Assembly: GCA_947475245.1 (NCBI GenBank)
Contig: CANJLW010000003.1
Span: 248,001 to 312,000, forward strand
DNA: 64,000 bases
Reading direction: 5' to 3'
From: Acetobacteraceae bacterium
GTDB lineage: Bacteria; Pseudomonadota; Alphaproteobacteria; Acetobacterales; Acetobacteraceae
Shown: one piece after another, positions 17,419 to 26,385 of the stretch
How the letters are laid out: each line of letters starts with the position of its first letter
How positions within the stretch are numbered: position 1 is the first letter of the stretch
The notes under the pieces: generated by a model
Seen by the model: the letters and a program-made list of their open reading frames with translations, nothing else
What the model was told of the DNA's origin: nothing
The model's database searches: none
Translations under genes and position numbers: made by a program

Positions 17419-19176
17419 TTACCGCTTACGATCCGCCTCAAACAAACCCGCCAACTCGTCCGCCGCCTGCTGCGCGCTCTGGATCAACTGCTGCTCGTCA
17501 TGGCGGAACGCGTGCGACACCGTCAGTTGCCGTTCGTCATGGTCACGAAACAGCGCCACGGCCTGCGTCGCCGCGTCCTGTTCGATCCCCAGCGACACCA
17601 GCGCCATCTCCGCCAGCTTCAGGCTGGAGTGGAAAGTATCGCGCACCAGACCGTCGACATTGCGATCCATCAGCAGGTGCACATGGCGGCGATTGCGGGC
17701 ACGCGCCAGGATCGCGACGTTGGGGAAATTGCGTTTGACGGTTTCGACCGTGCGCAGAACGGCATCCATGTCGTCCAACACAATCACGATCAGCCGCGCG
17801 TCTTCTATTCCGGCGGCGCGCAGCATGTCGGGGCGGGTCGGATCGCCGAAATAAGCCTTGCCGCCAAAGCGGCGCACCACGTCGACCTGCGCCTGATCGC
17901 GCTCCAGGGCCGTGAAGGCGATGCCGTGCATCCCCAGGATTCGCCCGACGATCTGCCCAACACGGCCGAAACCGCAGATGATCACGGGCGCGCCGTCGGC
18001 CGGGGGCGTGTCGAAGACGGGTTCCGCGCCCCGTCGCAGCCGCGGCAACACCGCCCATTCGGCGCCGGCGAACAGGACCGGGGTGGCGACCATTGACGCC
18101 GCCGAAACCAACGTCGCCATCGCCGCGTCGCCCGCCGCCAGCGCGCCGGTGGCAACGGCGGCGGCGAACAGCACGAAGCTGAACTCACTGGCCTGCGGCA
18201 AGGCCAGGCTGAACCGCAGGGCATTGGTGCCGTCGCGCCCAGCCGCCTTGACGATACCGAAGGCCACGATCGCCTTCACCAGCAGCAACACCAGGGTCGC
18301 GCCGGCCAGTTGCCACGGATGCGCCAAGGCCAACGACAGATCGGCCGACATACCGACGGAGATGAAGAAAAACCCGAGCAACAACCCCTCGAAGGGCGCG
18401 ATGTCGGCTTGCAACTCGTGCCGGTATTCGGATTCGGACAGCAGCACGCCCGCCATGAACGCGCCGAGGGAAGCCGAAAGCCCCGCTTCCTCGGCCAACA
18501 GCGCGGTGCCCGCGACGATCAGCAGCGCGGTGGTGGTGAACAGTTCCGCCGACCGCGCGCCGCCGATGGCGCGGAACATCGGGCGCATCAGGAACCGCCC
18601 CCCGACCAGAATGGCCAGAATGGCGGCGACGGCTTCCGCCACGTTCAGCCAGGGCAAATGATCGGGCAGCGCGGACCCGTTGAGCAGCGGCGCGATGGCG
18701 ACCAACGGAATGAACGCCAAATCCTGAAACAGCAGCACGGCAAAGCCGTCGCGCCCGGCGCGGGTGGCGAGCAGTCCGCGTTCGGCCAGCAGCGGCAGCA
18801 CGATCGCGGTGGACGACATCGCGAGTCCCGCGCCCAGCACGGCCGAACCGGCCCAGGACAGGCCGGCGGCATGGATCAGCACAGCGAGAACGGCGGCGGT
18901 AATGGCAACCTGCGCGCTGCCCAGACCGAACACGGTGCGCCGCATCACCCATAGCCGCTGCGGGCGCAACTCCAACCCAATCAGGAACAGCAGCATGATG
19001 ACGCCCAGTTCCGACACGGTGGCGATCTGCCCGACATCGACGATCAGGCGCAGGCCGGACGGCCCGATGGCGATCCCGGCCAGCAGGTAGCCGAGAACAC
19101 TGCCGAAGCCGGCGCGTTTGGTGAGCGGCACGGCGATGGTGGCGGCGGCCAGCAGCGCGACGATGGTAATCAGCAT
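17419..19176 (-). CDS. CPA2 potassium/proton antiporter with TrkA-N domain (KefB/KefC-like)
   Basis: The 585-residue protein has about 12 membrane segments (roughly 1-385) of the Na+/H+ exchanger fold, including GYLLAGIAIGPSGLRL and FLIGLELRP. An NAD-binding RCK/TrkA-N domain follows, with VIICGFGRVGQIVGRIL (GxGxxG). KefB/KefC homologues efflux potassium under glutathione or electrophile control. It ends in basic residues EADRKR. The downstream convergent gap (17344-17418) has a short CCCGC-GCGGG hairpin. The binding-protein gene at 19186 lies 9 bases upstream on the same strand. Confidence 0.9.
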   Translation of the reverse strand: MLITIVALLAAATIAVPLTKRAGFGSVLGYLLAGIAIGPSGLRLIVDVGQIATVSELGVIMLLFLIGLELRPQRLWVMRRTVFGLGSAQVAITAAVLAVLIHAAGLSWAGSAVLGAGLAMSSTAIVLPLLAERGLLATRAGRDGFAVLLFQDLAFIPLVAIAPLLNGSALPDHLPWLNVAEAVAAILAILVGGRFLMRPMFRAIGGARSAELFTTTALLIVAGTALLAEEAGLSASLGAFMAGVLLSESEYRHELQADIAPFEGLLLGFFFISVGMSADLSLALAHPWQLAGATLVLLLVKAIVAFGIVKAAGRDGTNALRFSLALPQASEFSFVLFAAAVATGALAAGDAAMATLVSAASMVATPVLFAGAEWAVLPRLRRGAEPVFDTPPADGAPVIICGFGRVGQIVGRILGMHGIAFTALERDQAQVDVVRRFGGKAYFGDPTRPDMLRAAGIEDARLIVIVLDDMDAVLRTVETVKRNFPNVAILARARNRRHVHLLMDRNVDGLVRDTFHSSLKLAEMALVSLGIEQDAATQAVALFRDHDERQLTVSHAFRHDEQQLIQSAQQAADELAGLFEADRKR

Positions 19177-19185
19177 AGATGTGTC

Positions 19186-20244
19186 CTACCGCAGTCGCGC
19201 GATGCGCCGACGCCATTGTTCCGTGATGGATTCGCGCAGTTTCGCGATCTCCGACCAGTTCACATCCATCATCTTCGCCATCCGTCCAGGCGTGGCGGCC
19301 GTACGAGCCAGGGCATTGGGCGCGATCTGGGCGCGAGTGTTGACCGGAGTGTGGAACATCCGCTCGGTAAACGCCTTTTGTGCCTCCGCGCTCAGCGCAT
19401 AGGACAGGAACAGCCGGCCCGCGTCGGTTTCCGGCCCGCCGCGCACCAGGTTGATGGTGTTGATCTGGAACACCGACCCTTCATCCGGTATCGCCGCGGC
19501 CAGCCGACCGAACGAGCGCAGCGCAAGGCTTTGCCCGCGTGAGTTCCAACCGATCGACAGCGCCGCGCCGCCGTCCAGAATAAAGCCGTACGGGTCGGGC
19601 TTGGGGTCCCAGGTCTGCACGCGCGATGACAACTCCCCAATCGCGGTCAGGCCGGCGTTCAGCGACTCCCGGTAATCGCCGCCGCCGAACACCTTGTTGG
19701 CGACCAACGTAAAGGCGATGCCCAGCGCATCGGGCGGCGTCGGCATCGCGACCTGGCGAGCATGGGCGTTGTCCCAGAGAAGCTTCCAGGAGGTCGGTTC
19801 GGAGCGGACCTTGTCCGGCGCATACAGCAGCACGAGATTGTCCAGCATCGCCGCCGGACCGGCCACGCCGGGGATGAAGGCTTGTGGCAGCAATTCCCGT
19901 CCGATCGGCAGGGTATCCGGGGTCAGACGCTCCAACAGCCCCTCATCCGTCGCGATCTTTGCCACGGCGGCATCCATCATCGCCACGTCCATCTGCGGCA
20001 GCGCCCGCTGCGTGCGCAGCGCACCCAGCGTCTGGAACGAATTGGTCACCGGAAAGTAGTAAACCACAATATCCGGAAATGCTCGGCGGAAGCCCTCGAT
20101 CACCGAGGCTTCATAGTGCGTCTGAAAATCGCCCGCCGGACCCGCGAAGCTGATCGTACGCGCCGCCCGAGCCGGCCGGATGAACGGCGCGGAGAGCGGC
20201 ACGCTCAGCGTGGCCGATAACAGCAGGCGTCGAGAATTCGTCAT
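19186..20244 (-). CDS. ABC transporter substrate-binding protein, PotD-like family 1
   Basis: The 352-residue protein begins with an RR-containing signal (NSRRLLLSATL, cleavage likely near ARA-A at about residue 28), then RTISFAGPAGDFQTHYEASV. The pattern fits the extracellular solute-binding family that carries polyamines, thiamine or Fe3+. No permease or ATPase gene is adjacent: the next gene on the strand is the K+/H+ antiporter. It is therefore an orphan binding protein, and the ligand is unknown. Confidence 0.85.
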   Translation of the reverse strand: MTNSRRLLLSATLSVPLSAPFIRPARAARTISFAGPAGDFQTHYEASVIEGFRRAFPDIVVYYFPVTNSFQTLGALRTQRALPQMDVAMMDAAVAKIATDEGLLERLTPDTLPIGRELLPQAFIPGVAGPAAMLDNLVLLYAPDKVRSEPTSWKLLWDNAHARQVAMPTPPDALGIAFTLVANKVFGGGDYRESLNAGLTAIGELSSRVQTWDPKPDPYGFILDGGAALSIGWNSRGQSLALRSFGRLAAAIPDEGSVFQINTINLVRGGPETDAGRLFLSYALSAEAQKAFTERMFHTPVNTRAQIAPNALARTAATPGRMAKMMDVNWSEIAKLRESITEQWRRRIARLR

Positions 20245-20414
20245 GCGGCTGGTCCCTGTCCGCCGATGCGTGACGGCGAGCCGATTGTGCGGTGCGGCGT
20301 AAGCGCGCTCAAGCCGGAATCAATCGAGCGCAACGGTTTGCCTGCCCTCCCCCTCTCACGCTTTTGCCGATCAGCGTCTAAAGTGGGGATACAAACGACC
20401 TTGGGGAATGTGCC

Positions 20415-21275
20415 ATGAAGTTCGGCGTTGCGATGTTTTTTACCGATTATGCGATGGAAGCGACCGATTTCGCCCGTGCGGTGGAAGATCGGGGATTTGA
20501 TTCGGTCTGGGCGCCGGAGCATTCGCACATCCCGCTGGCGCGTGGTTCGCAATTCCCGCAGGGCGGCGAATTGCCGAAGAAATATGCCGACTGCATGGAC
20601 CCCTTCGTTACCCTCACCGCCGCCGCCGCCGTCACCAAGACCCTTCTCCTCGGCACCGGCGTGTGCCTGGTGGTGCAGCGCGATCCAATCCAGACCGCCA
20701 AGCTGGTGGCCTCGCTCGATCAGGTGTCGAAGGGCCGCTTCCTGTTCGGCATCGGCGGCGGCTGGAACGCCGAGGAAATGGCCGATCACGGCACCACCGA
20801 TTTCAAGGGCCGCTGGAAGCTGGTGCGCGAACGGGTGGAGGCAATGAAGGCGATCTGGACCCAGGATAAGCCGGAGTATCACGGCGATCTGGTCGATCTG
20901 CCGCCGATGCTGGCGAACCCGAAGCCGGTGCAAAAGCCATACCCGCCCGTTATCGTCGGCGGTGCTTTCCCCTATGGCGCGCGCCGAGCCATCGCCTATG
21001 GCGACGGCTGGGTGCCGCATGGCTCCCGCCCGCAATACGGCGATGTCGCCACGTTCCTGCCGGAATTCCGCAAAATGGCGCGGGAAGCCGGGCGCGATCC
21101 CGCGACGATCCCCGTCACCATGTTCGGCGTGCCGGACACTCTGGATAAGCTGAAGCATTACCGCGACATCGGCGTTGATCGGCTGGTCGTGACCGTCGAT
21201 TCCGCGCAGGCCGACGTGGTGCTGCCGGAACTGGACCGCTGGGCCGGGCTGATGCGTCAGGTCAACGGCGGCTGA
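20415..21275 (+). CDS. LLM-class F420-type oxidoreductase
   Basis: The 286-residue luciferase-like protein (MKFGVAMFFTDYAMEATDFARAV) has family landmarks DSVWAPEHSHIP, TAAAAVTKTLLLGTGVCL, GGGWNAEEM and PVIVGGAFPYGARRAIAYGDG. The set resembles the TIGR03619-type F420-binding group. GGGGAA lies before the start. It is followed after 29 bases by the MBL hydrolase with its own AGGAGA, so the pair is probably an operon. Cofactor choice (F420 or FMN) cannot be settled from sequence alone. Confidence 0.85.
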   Translation: MKFGVAMFFTDYAMEATDFARAVEDRGFDSVWAPEHSHIPLARGSQFPQGGELPKKYADCMDPFVTLTAAAAVTKTLLLGTGVCLVVQRDPIQTAKLVASLDQVSKGRFLFGIGGGWNAEEMADHGTTDFKGRWKLVRERVEAMKAIWTQDKPEYHGDLVDLPPMLANPKPVQKPYPPVIVGGAFPYGARRAIAYGDGWVPHGSRPQYGDVATFLPEFRKMAREAGRDPATIPVTMFGVPDTLDKLKHYRDIGVDRLVVTVDSAQADVVLPELDRWAGLMRQVNGG

Positions 21276-21304
21276 CGCCACAATCGGGCACAGGAGAACA
21301 CGTC

Positions 21305-22114
21305 ATGACGGCACTGCCGGAATACGAGATTTTCGCAATCCGCTATGCGAGCCAGGCATTGCGCGCGGAAGGGCATACGTTCCTGGGCGGCGATCACAAC
21401 AAGCTGATCCCCGGATTGGACTTCTTCACCTACGCGCTGCGCGGCGGCGGGCGTACCTGGGTGATCGATACCGGCTTCACCCCGGAAAAAGCCGCCATCA
21501 TGGGCCGCGACTACGCGTTCCAGACACGGCCCAGCGCCGCGCTGGCCAAGATCGGGATCGACGCGGCCTCCGCCACCGACGTGATCCTGACGCACGCGCA
21601 TTTCGATCATGTGGGCACGCTGGCGGATTATCCGAACGCGAAGTTCCACATCCAGGACGAGGAGATGATCCACGTCACCGGGCGCGACATGGCGCACAAG
21701 CCGTTCCGCGCTGCCTATTATCCCGGCGACATCAAGGAACTGATCGATCTCGTCTACGCCGATCGGATGGTGTTCCACGCCGGCGACGTGACCTTGGCGC
21801 CGGGGTTGGAGTTCATTCTGATCGGCGGGCACGCGCGCGGTCAGGCGATCCTGCGGGTGCACACGGCGCGCGGTTGGGTCATCCTGGCATCCGACGCGGT
21901 GCATGTGTTCGAGGAAGTGGACGAAGAACGACCCTTCGCCATCTTCTACGATCTGTTCGTGATGCTGGAAGGCTATCGCCGCATCAACCGCATGGCGGGA
22001 TCGCGCGATCTGATCGTGCCGGGGCACGACGCGCGGATCACGAAAGCCTATCCGGCCGCGGGGCCGGGGTTGGAAGGGCTGGTACTGCGGCTCGACCTGC
22101 CGCCGGTCTGGTAA
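21305..22114 (+). CDS. MBL-fold hydrolase, N-acyl-homoserine-lactonase-like
   Basis: The 269-residue metallo-beta-lactamase fold protein carries THAHFDHVG (His97, His99, Asp101, His102), a later GHARGQ, ASDAVHVF and PGHDARI, giving the full di-zinc set. The start MTALPEYEIFAIRY is preceded by AGGAGA. The subgroup contains quorum-quenching lactonases (AiiA/AttM-like) but also unrelated hydrolases. No luxI/luxR genes are in the window, so the lactonase role is only a family inference. Confidence 0.82.
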   Translation: MTALPEYEIFAIRYASQALRAEGHTFLGGDHNKLIPGLDFFTYALRGGGRTWVIDTGFTPEKAAIMGRDYAFQTRPSAALAKIGIDAASATDVILTHAHFDHVGTLADYPNAKFHIQDEEMIHVTGRDMAHKPFRAAYYPGDIKELIDLVYADRMVFHAGDVTLAPGLEFILIGGHARGQAILRVHTARGWVILASDAVHVFEEVDEERPFAIFYDLFVMLEGYRRINRMAGSRDLIVPGHDARITKAYPAAGPGLEGLVLRLDLPPVW

Positions 22115-22118
22115 CGCT

Positions 22119-22970
22119 TCAGGGGTCCGCCACCCCAGGCTCGCGCATCGCTTCCGCCTCCCGCTTCAGGCGGTGGAAGCTGCGCAGGCTGAAGGGCAGC
22201 ATGCCCAGATAGATGACCCCGGCCGCCGCCAGCGCCGCCCAGGGATCGGCGATCAGCACCGCCACATACAGCACCGCCGTCAGGAACAGCGGCAGCACGT
22301 ATTGCGACGGCACCTTGAAGTTCTTGAAGCTCCACACCGGCAGGGTAGACACCAGCAGCACAGCCGTCCCGGCCAGCGTAAACGCGCACAACGCCGGGCT
22401 GTGGGCAAACGACTCCAACCACTCCGACCCGATGGCGCGCGCCTCCAGCCCCAGGAACAGCGGGAACAGCGCCAGACCGGCACCCGCGGGGGCGGGCACG
22501 CCGGTGAAGAAGTTATAGGCATAGGCCGGCCCCGGCGCGCCATCGATCGCCGCGTTGAACCGCGCCAACCGCAGCGCCATGCAGACCGAGAACATCAGGC
22601 AGGGCGCGAACCCGTAAGCACCGAATTTCTGCAGCGACCACATATACAGCACAAACGCCGGCGCGACACCGAAGCACAGAAAATCCGACAGGCTGTCGAA
22701 CTCCGCCCCAAAGCGCGATGTGGCCTTCAACAGACGCGCCAGACGCCCGTCCAACCCATCGATCACGCCCGCGACGGTGATCGCCACGGCGGCTGAGCCG
22801 AACCGTCCCTCCATCGCGAAGCGGATCGCGGTCAGCCCGACGCACAGCCCGATCAGGGTCATCAGGTTCGGGATCACCCGATTGAACGACTGCCCCTTAA
22901 ATCGCGGCCGAGCACGCGGCCGGTAGCGGCGCAGGCGGTGGATCGTGGAGAGTCGGGTCGGCTCTTTCAT
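22119..22970 (-). CDS. pssA: CDP-diacylglycerol-serine O-phosphatidyltransferase
   Basis: The 283-residue integral membrane enzyme has the CDP-alcohol phosphatidyltransferase signature DGLDGRLARLL, then SRFGAEFDSLSDFLCFGVAPA (DG-x2-AR-x8-G-x3-D-x3-D type). It makes phosphatidylserine from CDP-diacylglycerol and serine. The N-terminal basic arm (RRYRPRARPRFKG) precedes about eight membrane helices. Its start overlaps the psd stop by four bases, so both steps of phosphatidylethanolamine synthesis are co-expressed. Confidence 0.95.
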   Translation of the reverse strand: MKEPTRLSTIHRLRRYRPRARPRFKGQSFNRVIPNLMTLIGLCVGLTAIRFAMEGRFGSAAVAITVAGVIDGLDGRLARLLKATSRFGAEFDSLSDFLCFGVAPAFVLYMWSLQKFGAYGFAPCLMFSVCMALRLARFNAAIDGAPGPAYAYNFFTGVPAPAGAGLALFPLFLGLEARAIGSEWLESFAHSPALCAFTLAGTAVLLVSTLPVWSFKNFKVPSQYVLPLFLTAVLYVAVLIADPWAALAAAGVIYLGMLPFSLRSFHRLKREAEAMREPGVADP

Positions 22971-23638
22971 GCGCGCAAATCGGCGATCACGGTTTCGCCG
23001 CCGATCATGGTTTGCCCAACGCTGACCAGCGGTTGCACGCCGGCGGGCAGATACAGGTCGGTGCGGCTGCCGAAGCGGATGATGCCGAAGCGATCGCCAG
23101 CCTTAACGGCATCGCCTTCGCGCACGTCGCACAGAATGCGGCGCGCGATCAGCCCGGCGATTTGCACCACGGCGATCTCTCGCCCATCGGACAGGCGCAT
23201 GGCGATCGCGTTGCGCTCGTTGTCCTCGCTGGCCTTATCCAGCGCGGCGCTGACGAAGGCCCCGTGGCGATAGGCAATCCGGGTAATCGTGCCGTCGGCC
23301 GGAATGCGGTTCACGTGCACGTCGAGCACGGACAGGAAAATCGACACTTTGCAGCGCTGTTCCGTGCCCAGCCCCAGTTCAGCCGGCGGCGCGCCGGGGC
23401 CGACCGCAAGCACGCGACCGTCGGCCGGAGCGATCATCAATCCCGGACGCGACGGCGCAAAGCGCTCCGGATCACGGAAGAAATACAGGCAGAACAGGGC
23501 GAACAAGCCGCCCAGCCAACTCAGCCAGTCGCCCAGGAAAAGGCCAAGCACAAGGGCGATGGCACCGCCCGCGATGAACGGTCGGCCGGCCGGATGCGGC
23601 GGGGCGAGCACAAGACGGATATCATTGGCTATGGACAT
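22967..23638 (-). CDS. psd: Phosphatidylserine decarboxylase
   Basis: The 223-residue short-form decarboxylase has a hydrophobic N-terminal segment (about 20-55), the catalytic-domain strand IAPADGRV, MSIFLSVLDVHVNR-like KVSIFLSVLDVHVNRIPADG, and the self-cleaving site in IIRFGSRTDLYLP where the pyruvoyl group is formed at Gly-Ser. It converts phosphatidylserine to phosphatidylethanolamine. It is the first gene of the psd-pssA unit, and its start at 23638 is 73 bases from the divergent hypothetical gene at 23712. Confidence 0.95.
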   Translation of the reverse strand: MSIANDIRLVLAPPHPAGRPFIAGGAIALVLGLFLGDWLSWLGGLFALFCLYFFRDPERFAPSRPGLMIAPADGRVLAVGPGAPPAELGLGTEQRCKVSIFLSVLDVHVNRIPADGTITRIAYRHGAFVSAALDKASEDNERNAIAMRLSDGREIAVVQIAGLIARRILCDVREGDAVKAGDRFGIIRFGSRTDLYLPAGVQPLVSVGQTMIGGETVIADLRA

Positions 23639-23711
23639 ATGCGGCGTTTATGGATCGTTCACTTTTTTACGGCAAGACGGGGGGTGTGGATCATACTCGG
23701 AGCACCCCGCC

Positions 23712-24188
23712 ATGCCGTTCTATGCCCCTTTTAGCCTCGGCCCCTTCAACATCGACGCCGAGGGACGGCTGACGCCGAACGCGCCCGATAATCCGCCGAA
23801 CTTCCTGGTACGCTGGCATAACCGCCCCGTCCGCGCCCGCATGATTTCCAACGACGACGCCGACGCTCGGCTATCGCTGCAAACGGTCCTGGGCAGGGTG
23901 CCGAGTTCCGCCGCGATCGGCGCGCCGGGCGAGCGGTCGCACAGCTTCGAACTGCTGCGCGGTCTTCGCGCCGGCCTGCCTAACCCGTGGAAGCTGCGCC
24001 TGCTGCCGGACCACCGCGCGGTGCTGGAAGCCGAGACACAGATCGCTCTGCCGATCACCGCCGTGGGGCTGATCGCGACGGTGACGCGCTTTTTGATGGC
24101 GATGGGCCCCTATATCGAACTGGCGGAGGAGGCCGGCTTCAGACCGGTCGGCGGGCAGCCGCCGGCGCGCCAACCCGTCAGAGCGTGA
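23712..24188 (+). CDS. Hypothetical protein
   Basis: A 158-residue protein from MPFYAPFSLGPFNIDAEGRL. I do not recognise a family. The sequence is alpha/beta-like, with a hydrophobic stretch TAVGLIATVTRFLMAMGPYIELAEEAGF near the C-terminus that could be an amphipathic or helical domain, and a proline-rich tail. Its stop overlaps the convergent threonine-synthase-like gene by 11 bases. The ATG is preferred over an upstream frame because the upstream part is antisense to psd. Confidence 0.6.
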   Translation: MPFYAPFSLGPFNIDAEGRLTPNAPDNPPNFLVRWHNRPVRARMISNDDADARLSLQTVLGRVPSSAAIGAPGERSHSFELLRGLRAGLPNPWKLRLLPDHRAVLEAETQIALPITAVGLIATVTRFLMAMGPYIELAEEAGFRPVGGQPPARQPVRA

Positions 24189-25311
24189 TCCCCAGGCTTT
24201 CCGCGATGCGCCCGGTGGCCTTCAGACCGCTGCCGGTCAGCACCAATACGGTTGTCTGATCGGGCGTGATCGTACCCGCGTCGAGCAACTGTCGCAGCGC
24301 GGCGGCCGGTTGGGCGGCGGTCGGCTCGACATAGATACCCTGACGCGCCAGCAGGAATGTCGCGGCCTCGATCTCCGCCTCGCTCAGCATCACCGCGCCG
24401 CCCTTGGTATCGCGCAACACGCGCAGAATATCGGTCAGGCGCAGCGGCTGGGCGATTGCCGTGCCTTCGGCGATGGTGGGCTGAACGGACGTCGCGACCT
24501 GGCGATCGGCGCCCGCCTGGAAGGTCGCCGCGATCGGGCCGCAATTGGCGGGTTGGACGGCGAAGATGCGCGGCATGCGGTCGATCTGGCCGGCGCGCAG
24601 CAATTCGCGAAAGCCGATGTCGCAGCCCAGCACGTTCGATCCGGCCCCGCAGGGGGTGATGATGTTATCGGGTACCCGGAATCCCAGGTCCTCCCACAAC
24701 TCGTACGCCAGGGTCTTGGTGCCGTGCAGAAAGAACGGATGCCAATTGTGGCTGGCATAGAAGATCGACGAAGCGCGCGCGACGGCGGCATCGGAGGTCG
24801 CCTGTCGGTTGCCGGGAATCAATTCCACCGTCGCGCCGTGCGCGCGCATCTGCACGGTCTTCGCCGGGCTGGTGGAATCAGGCGCCATGATCGTCGCCGC
24901 CATGCCCCCCGCCGCCGCATAGGCCGACACCGCCGCGCCGCCATTGCCGGAGCTATCTTCCAGCACCGCATCAATCCCCTGGGCGCGCAGCAGCGACAAC
25001 ATAACGCTGGCACCGCGATCCTTAAAACTGCACGTCGGATTGAACCACTCCGCCTTCACCAGCACGCGGGCACCATGGATCGTTGTCGGCAACAACGGCG
25101 TGCAGCCTTCGCCCAGGCTGATCGGGTTGTCGATCTGAAAAGGGAACGCCGAACGATAGCGCCAGAGCGAGCGCGTATCTCGGTCAATGGCATCCCGCGT
25201 GATACCGGGCAGATCGGTCAGCAGCAGCGGTGCCATGTCCGGGCCGCACCAGCGCGGTTCAGTCAGGGGAAAGGTCCGGCCGCTGCGCGGGTCGAGATAG
25301 GCGGGTTCCAT
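24178..25311 (-). CDS. Threonine-synthase-like PLP enzyme
   Basis: The 377-residue type II PLP enzyme carries NPTCSFKDRGASVML with the Schiff-base Lys, the phosphate-binding SSGNGGAAVSAYAAAGG, and C-terminal LVLTGSGLKATGRI. The start MEPAYLDPRSGRTFPLTEPRW matches family N-termini (Zn-like tag region). Threonine synthase (O-phosphohomoserine to threonine) is the closest fit, but diaminopropionate ammonia-lyase or cysteate synthase relatives are possible. It is not next to thrA/thrB. Divergent from the Xre/RES pair. Confidence 0.85.
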   Translation of the reverse strand: MEPAYLDPRSGRTFPLTEPRWCGPDMAPLLLTDLPGITRDAIDRDTRSLWRYRSAFPFQIDNPISLGEGCTPLLPTTIHGARVLVKAEWFNPTCSFKDRGASVMLSLLRAQGIDAVLEDSSGNGGAAVSAYAAAGGMAATIMAPDSTSPAKTVQMRAHGATVELIPGNRQATSDAAVARASSIFYASHNWHPFFLHGTKTLAYELWEDLGFRVPDNIITPCGAGSNVLGCDIGFRELLRAGQIDRMPRIFAVQPANCGPIAATFQAGADRQVATSVQPTIAEGTAIAQPLRLTDILRVLRDTKGGAVMLSEAEIEAATFLLARQGIYVEPTAAQPAAALRQLLDAGTITPDQTTVLVLTGSGLKATGRIAESLGITL

Positions 25312-25378
25312 GGTGCGAGTCCGTCTGCTGATCGAACGTCCAGTGTGCTCGGACAGGCACAAGGCCTCAACCCGGAAC

Positions 25379-25410
25379 TTGACGTTGAGCGCCATTTTCG
25401 GCAATATGCC
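25379..25410 (+). promoter_or_regulatory. Promoter and operator of the Xre/RES operon
   Basis: TTGACG (25379-25384) and CAATAT (25402-25407) are separated by exactly 17 bases, a good housekeeping promoter. The -10 sits inside the inverted repeat GGCA-ATA-TGCC (25400-25410), a natural position for repression by the Xre/MbcA antitoxin. The antitoxin ATG is at 25446. Confidence 0.6.
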
Positions 25411-25445
25411 CACTAGTAGTTGGGATATCGCCCAAGGGAAGCAAC

Positions 25446-25850
25446 ATGATTGGACGCAACGCATACGGTCCTGGCCTCGGCGAAGCGCGGGTGCAGTGGA
25501 TCGGCCCGGTTCGCGAAGGCATGGCAACCGACGACGTCGATAAGCTGATCGACAGCGGGCGCCTCACCCTGGTCGAAATCGACCGCCTCGCGGTGCCACG
25601 GAAAACCCTCGCCCATCGCCGCATTCTCGGGCGGCTGACACTGGAACAGTCGGATCGGCTGCTCAGGATCCTGCGGATGATCGAAGACGCCGAATACACC
25701 TTCGGCGATCCGGCAAAGGCCCATGCCTGGCTGCGTCGTCCCTCCGCCCTGCTCGACAACGAAGCGCCGCTCGACCGCCTCGACACCGACCCTGGCTCCC
25801 GTCAGGTCGAAGCCCTGCTCGGCCGCATCGCGCACGGGCTCGCCGCTTGA
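25446..25850 (+). CDS. Xre/MbcA/ParS-type antitoxin
   Basis: The 134-residue protein begins MIGRNAYGPGLGEARVQW. Its C-terminal half, with ILRMIEDAEYTFGDPAKAHAWLRRPSALLDNEAPL, is the MbcA/ParS/Xre antitoxin C-terminal toxin-binding domain, which pairs with RES toxins. Its N-terminal part is a short helix-turn-helix (about 28-70). AAGGGAAG precedes the start. The stop overlaps the toxin start by four bases (TTGA). Confidence 0.93.
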   Translation: MIGRNAYGPGLGEARVQWIGPVREGMATDDVDKLIDSGRLTLVEIDRLAVPRKTLAHRRILGRLTLEQSDRLLRILRMIEDAEYTFGDPAKAHAWLRRPSALLDNEAPLDRLDTDPGSRQVEALLGRIAHGLAA

Positions 25851-26326
25851 TCGACGGCTGGCGGCTCTGCCGTCGTCCGTTCGCCGATCTGACGGGTGAA
25901 GGCGCGCGTCGTTTTGGCGGGCGGTGGAACCCGGCGGGCTGGCCGGTGGTCTATTTCGCCGATCACCCCGCTTTGGCGGTGCTGGAGGTTCGGGTCCATC
26001 TCGACCTGCCGCACGAATTACTGCCCGACGATTACGTGCTGATGCGCGCTCGGCTTCCCACCAAACCGACCGTGATCGCCGAGGTACCGGAGCAGCCGGC
26101 AATGGCCGGACAGGACTGGCTGCGGGAACGGCGAACTCCGCTGCTTCGGGTGCCCTCTGTCCTGGTGCCCTACGCCGGTAACTTCCTGCTGAACCCCGAA
26201 CATCCCGGCGCGCGCAAGGCATCGATCGTCTCGACCGAGCCGTTCCGTTTTGACACCCGCCTGTGGGAACCCGCGATGCAACGCCCCGTCATTCGCAACC
26301 GACTGCCTGGCGCCGGTCCCGCGTAG
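25847..26326 (+). CDS. RES-domain toxin
   Basis: The 159-residue protein has the RES fold: DGWRLCRRPFADLTGEGARRF GGRWN in the N-terminal third, VVYFADHPALAVLEV, and NFLLNPEHPGARKASIV with a later FRFDTRLW. RES toxins are NAD+-degrading, ADP-ribosyltransferase-like proteins. The start is a TTG within the antitoxin stop region, so toxin synthesis depends on translational coupling. It is a complete, apparently intact pair, distinct from the AbrB/Doc pair 13 kb away. Confidence 0.93.
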   Translation: MIDGWRLCRRPFADLTGEGARRFGGRWNPAGWPVVYFADHPALAVLEVRVHLDLPHELLPDDYVLMRARLPTKPTVIAEVPEQPAMAGQDWLRERRTPLLRVPSVLVPYAGNFLLNPEHPGARKASIVSTEPFRFDTRLWEPAMQRPVIRNRLPGAGPA

Positions 26327-26385
26327 ACTGTCCCCCTGGCGTTGCTGTGTTAGAGTTCCCACCCACCCCGGATGGAAAGTCCACA

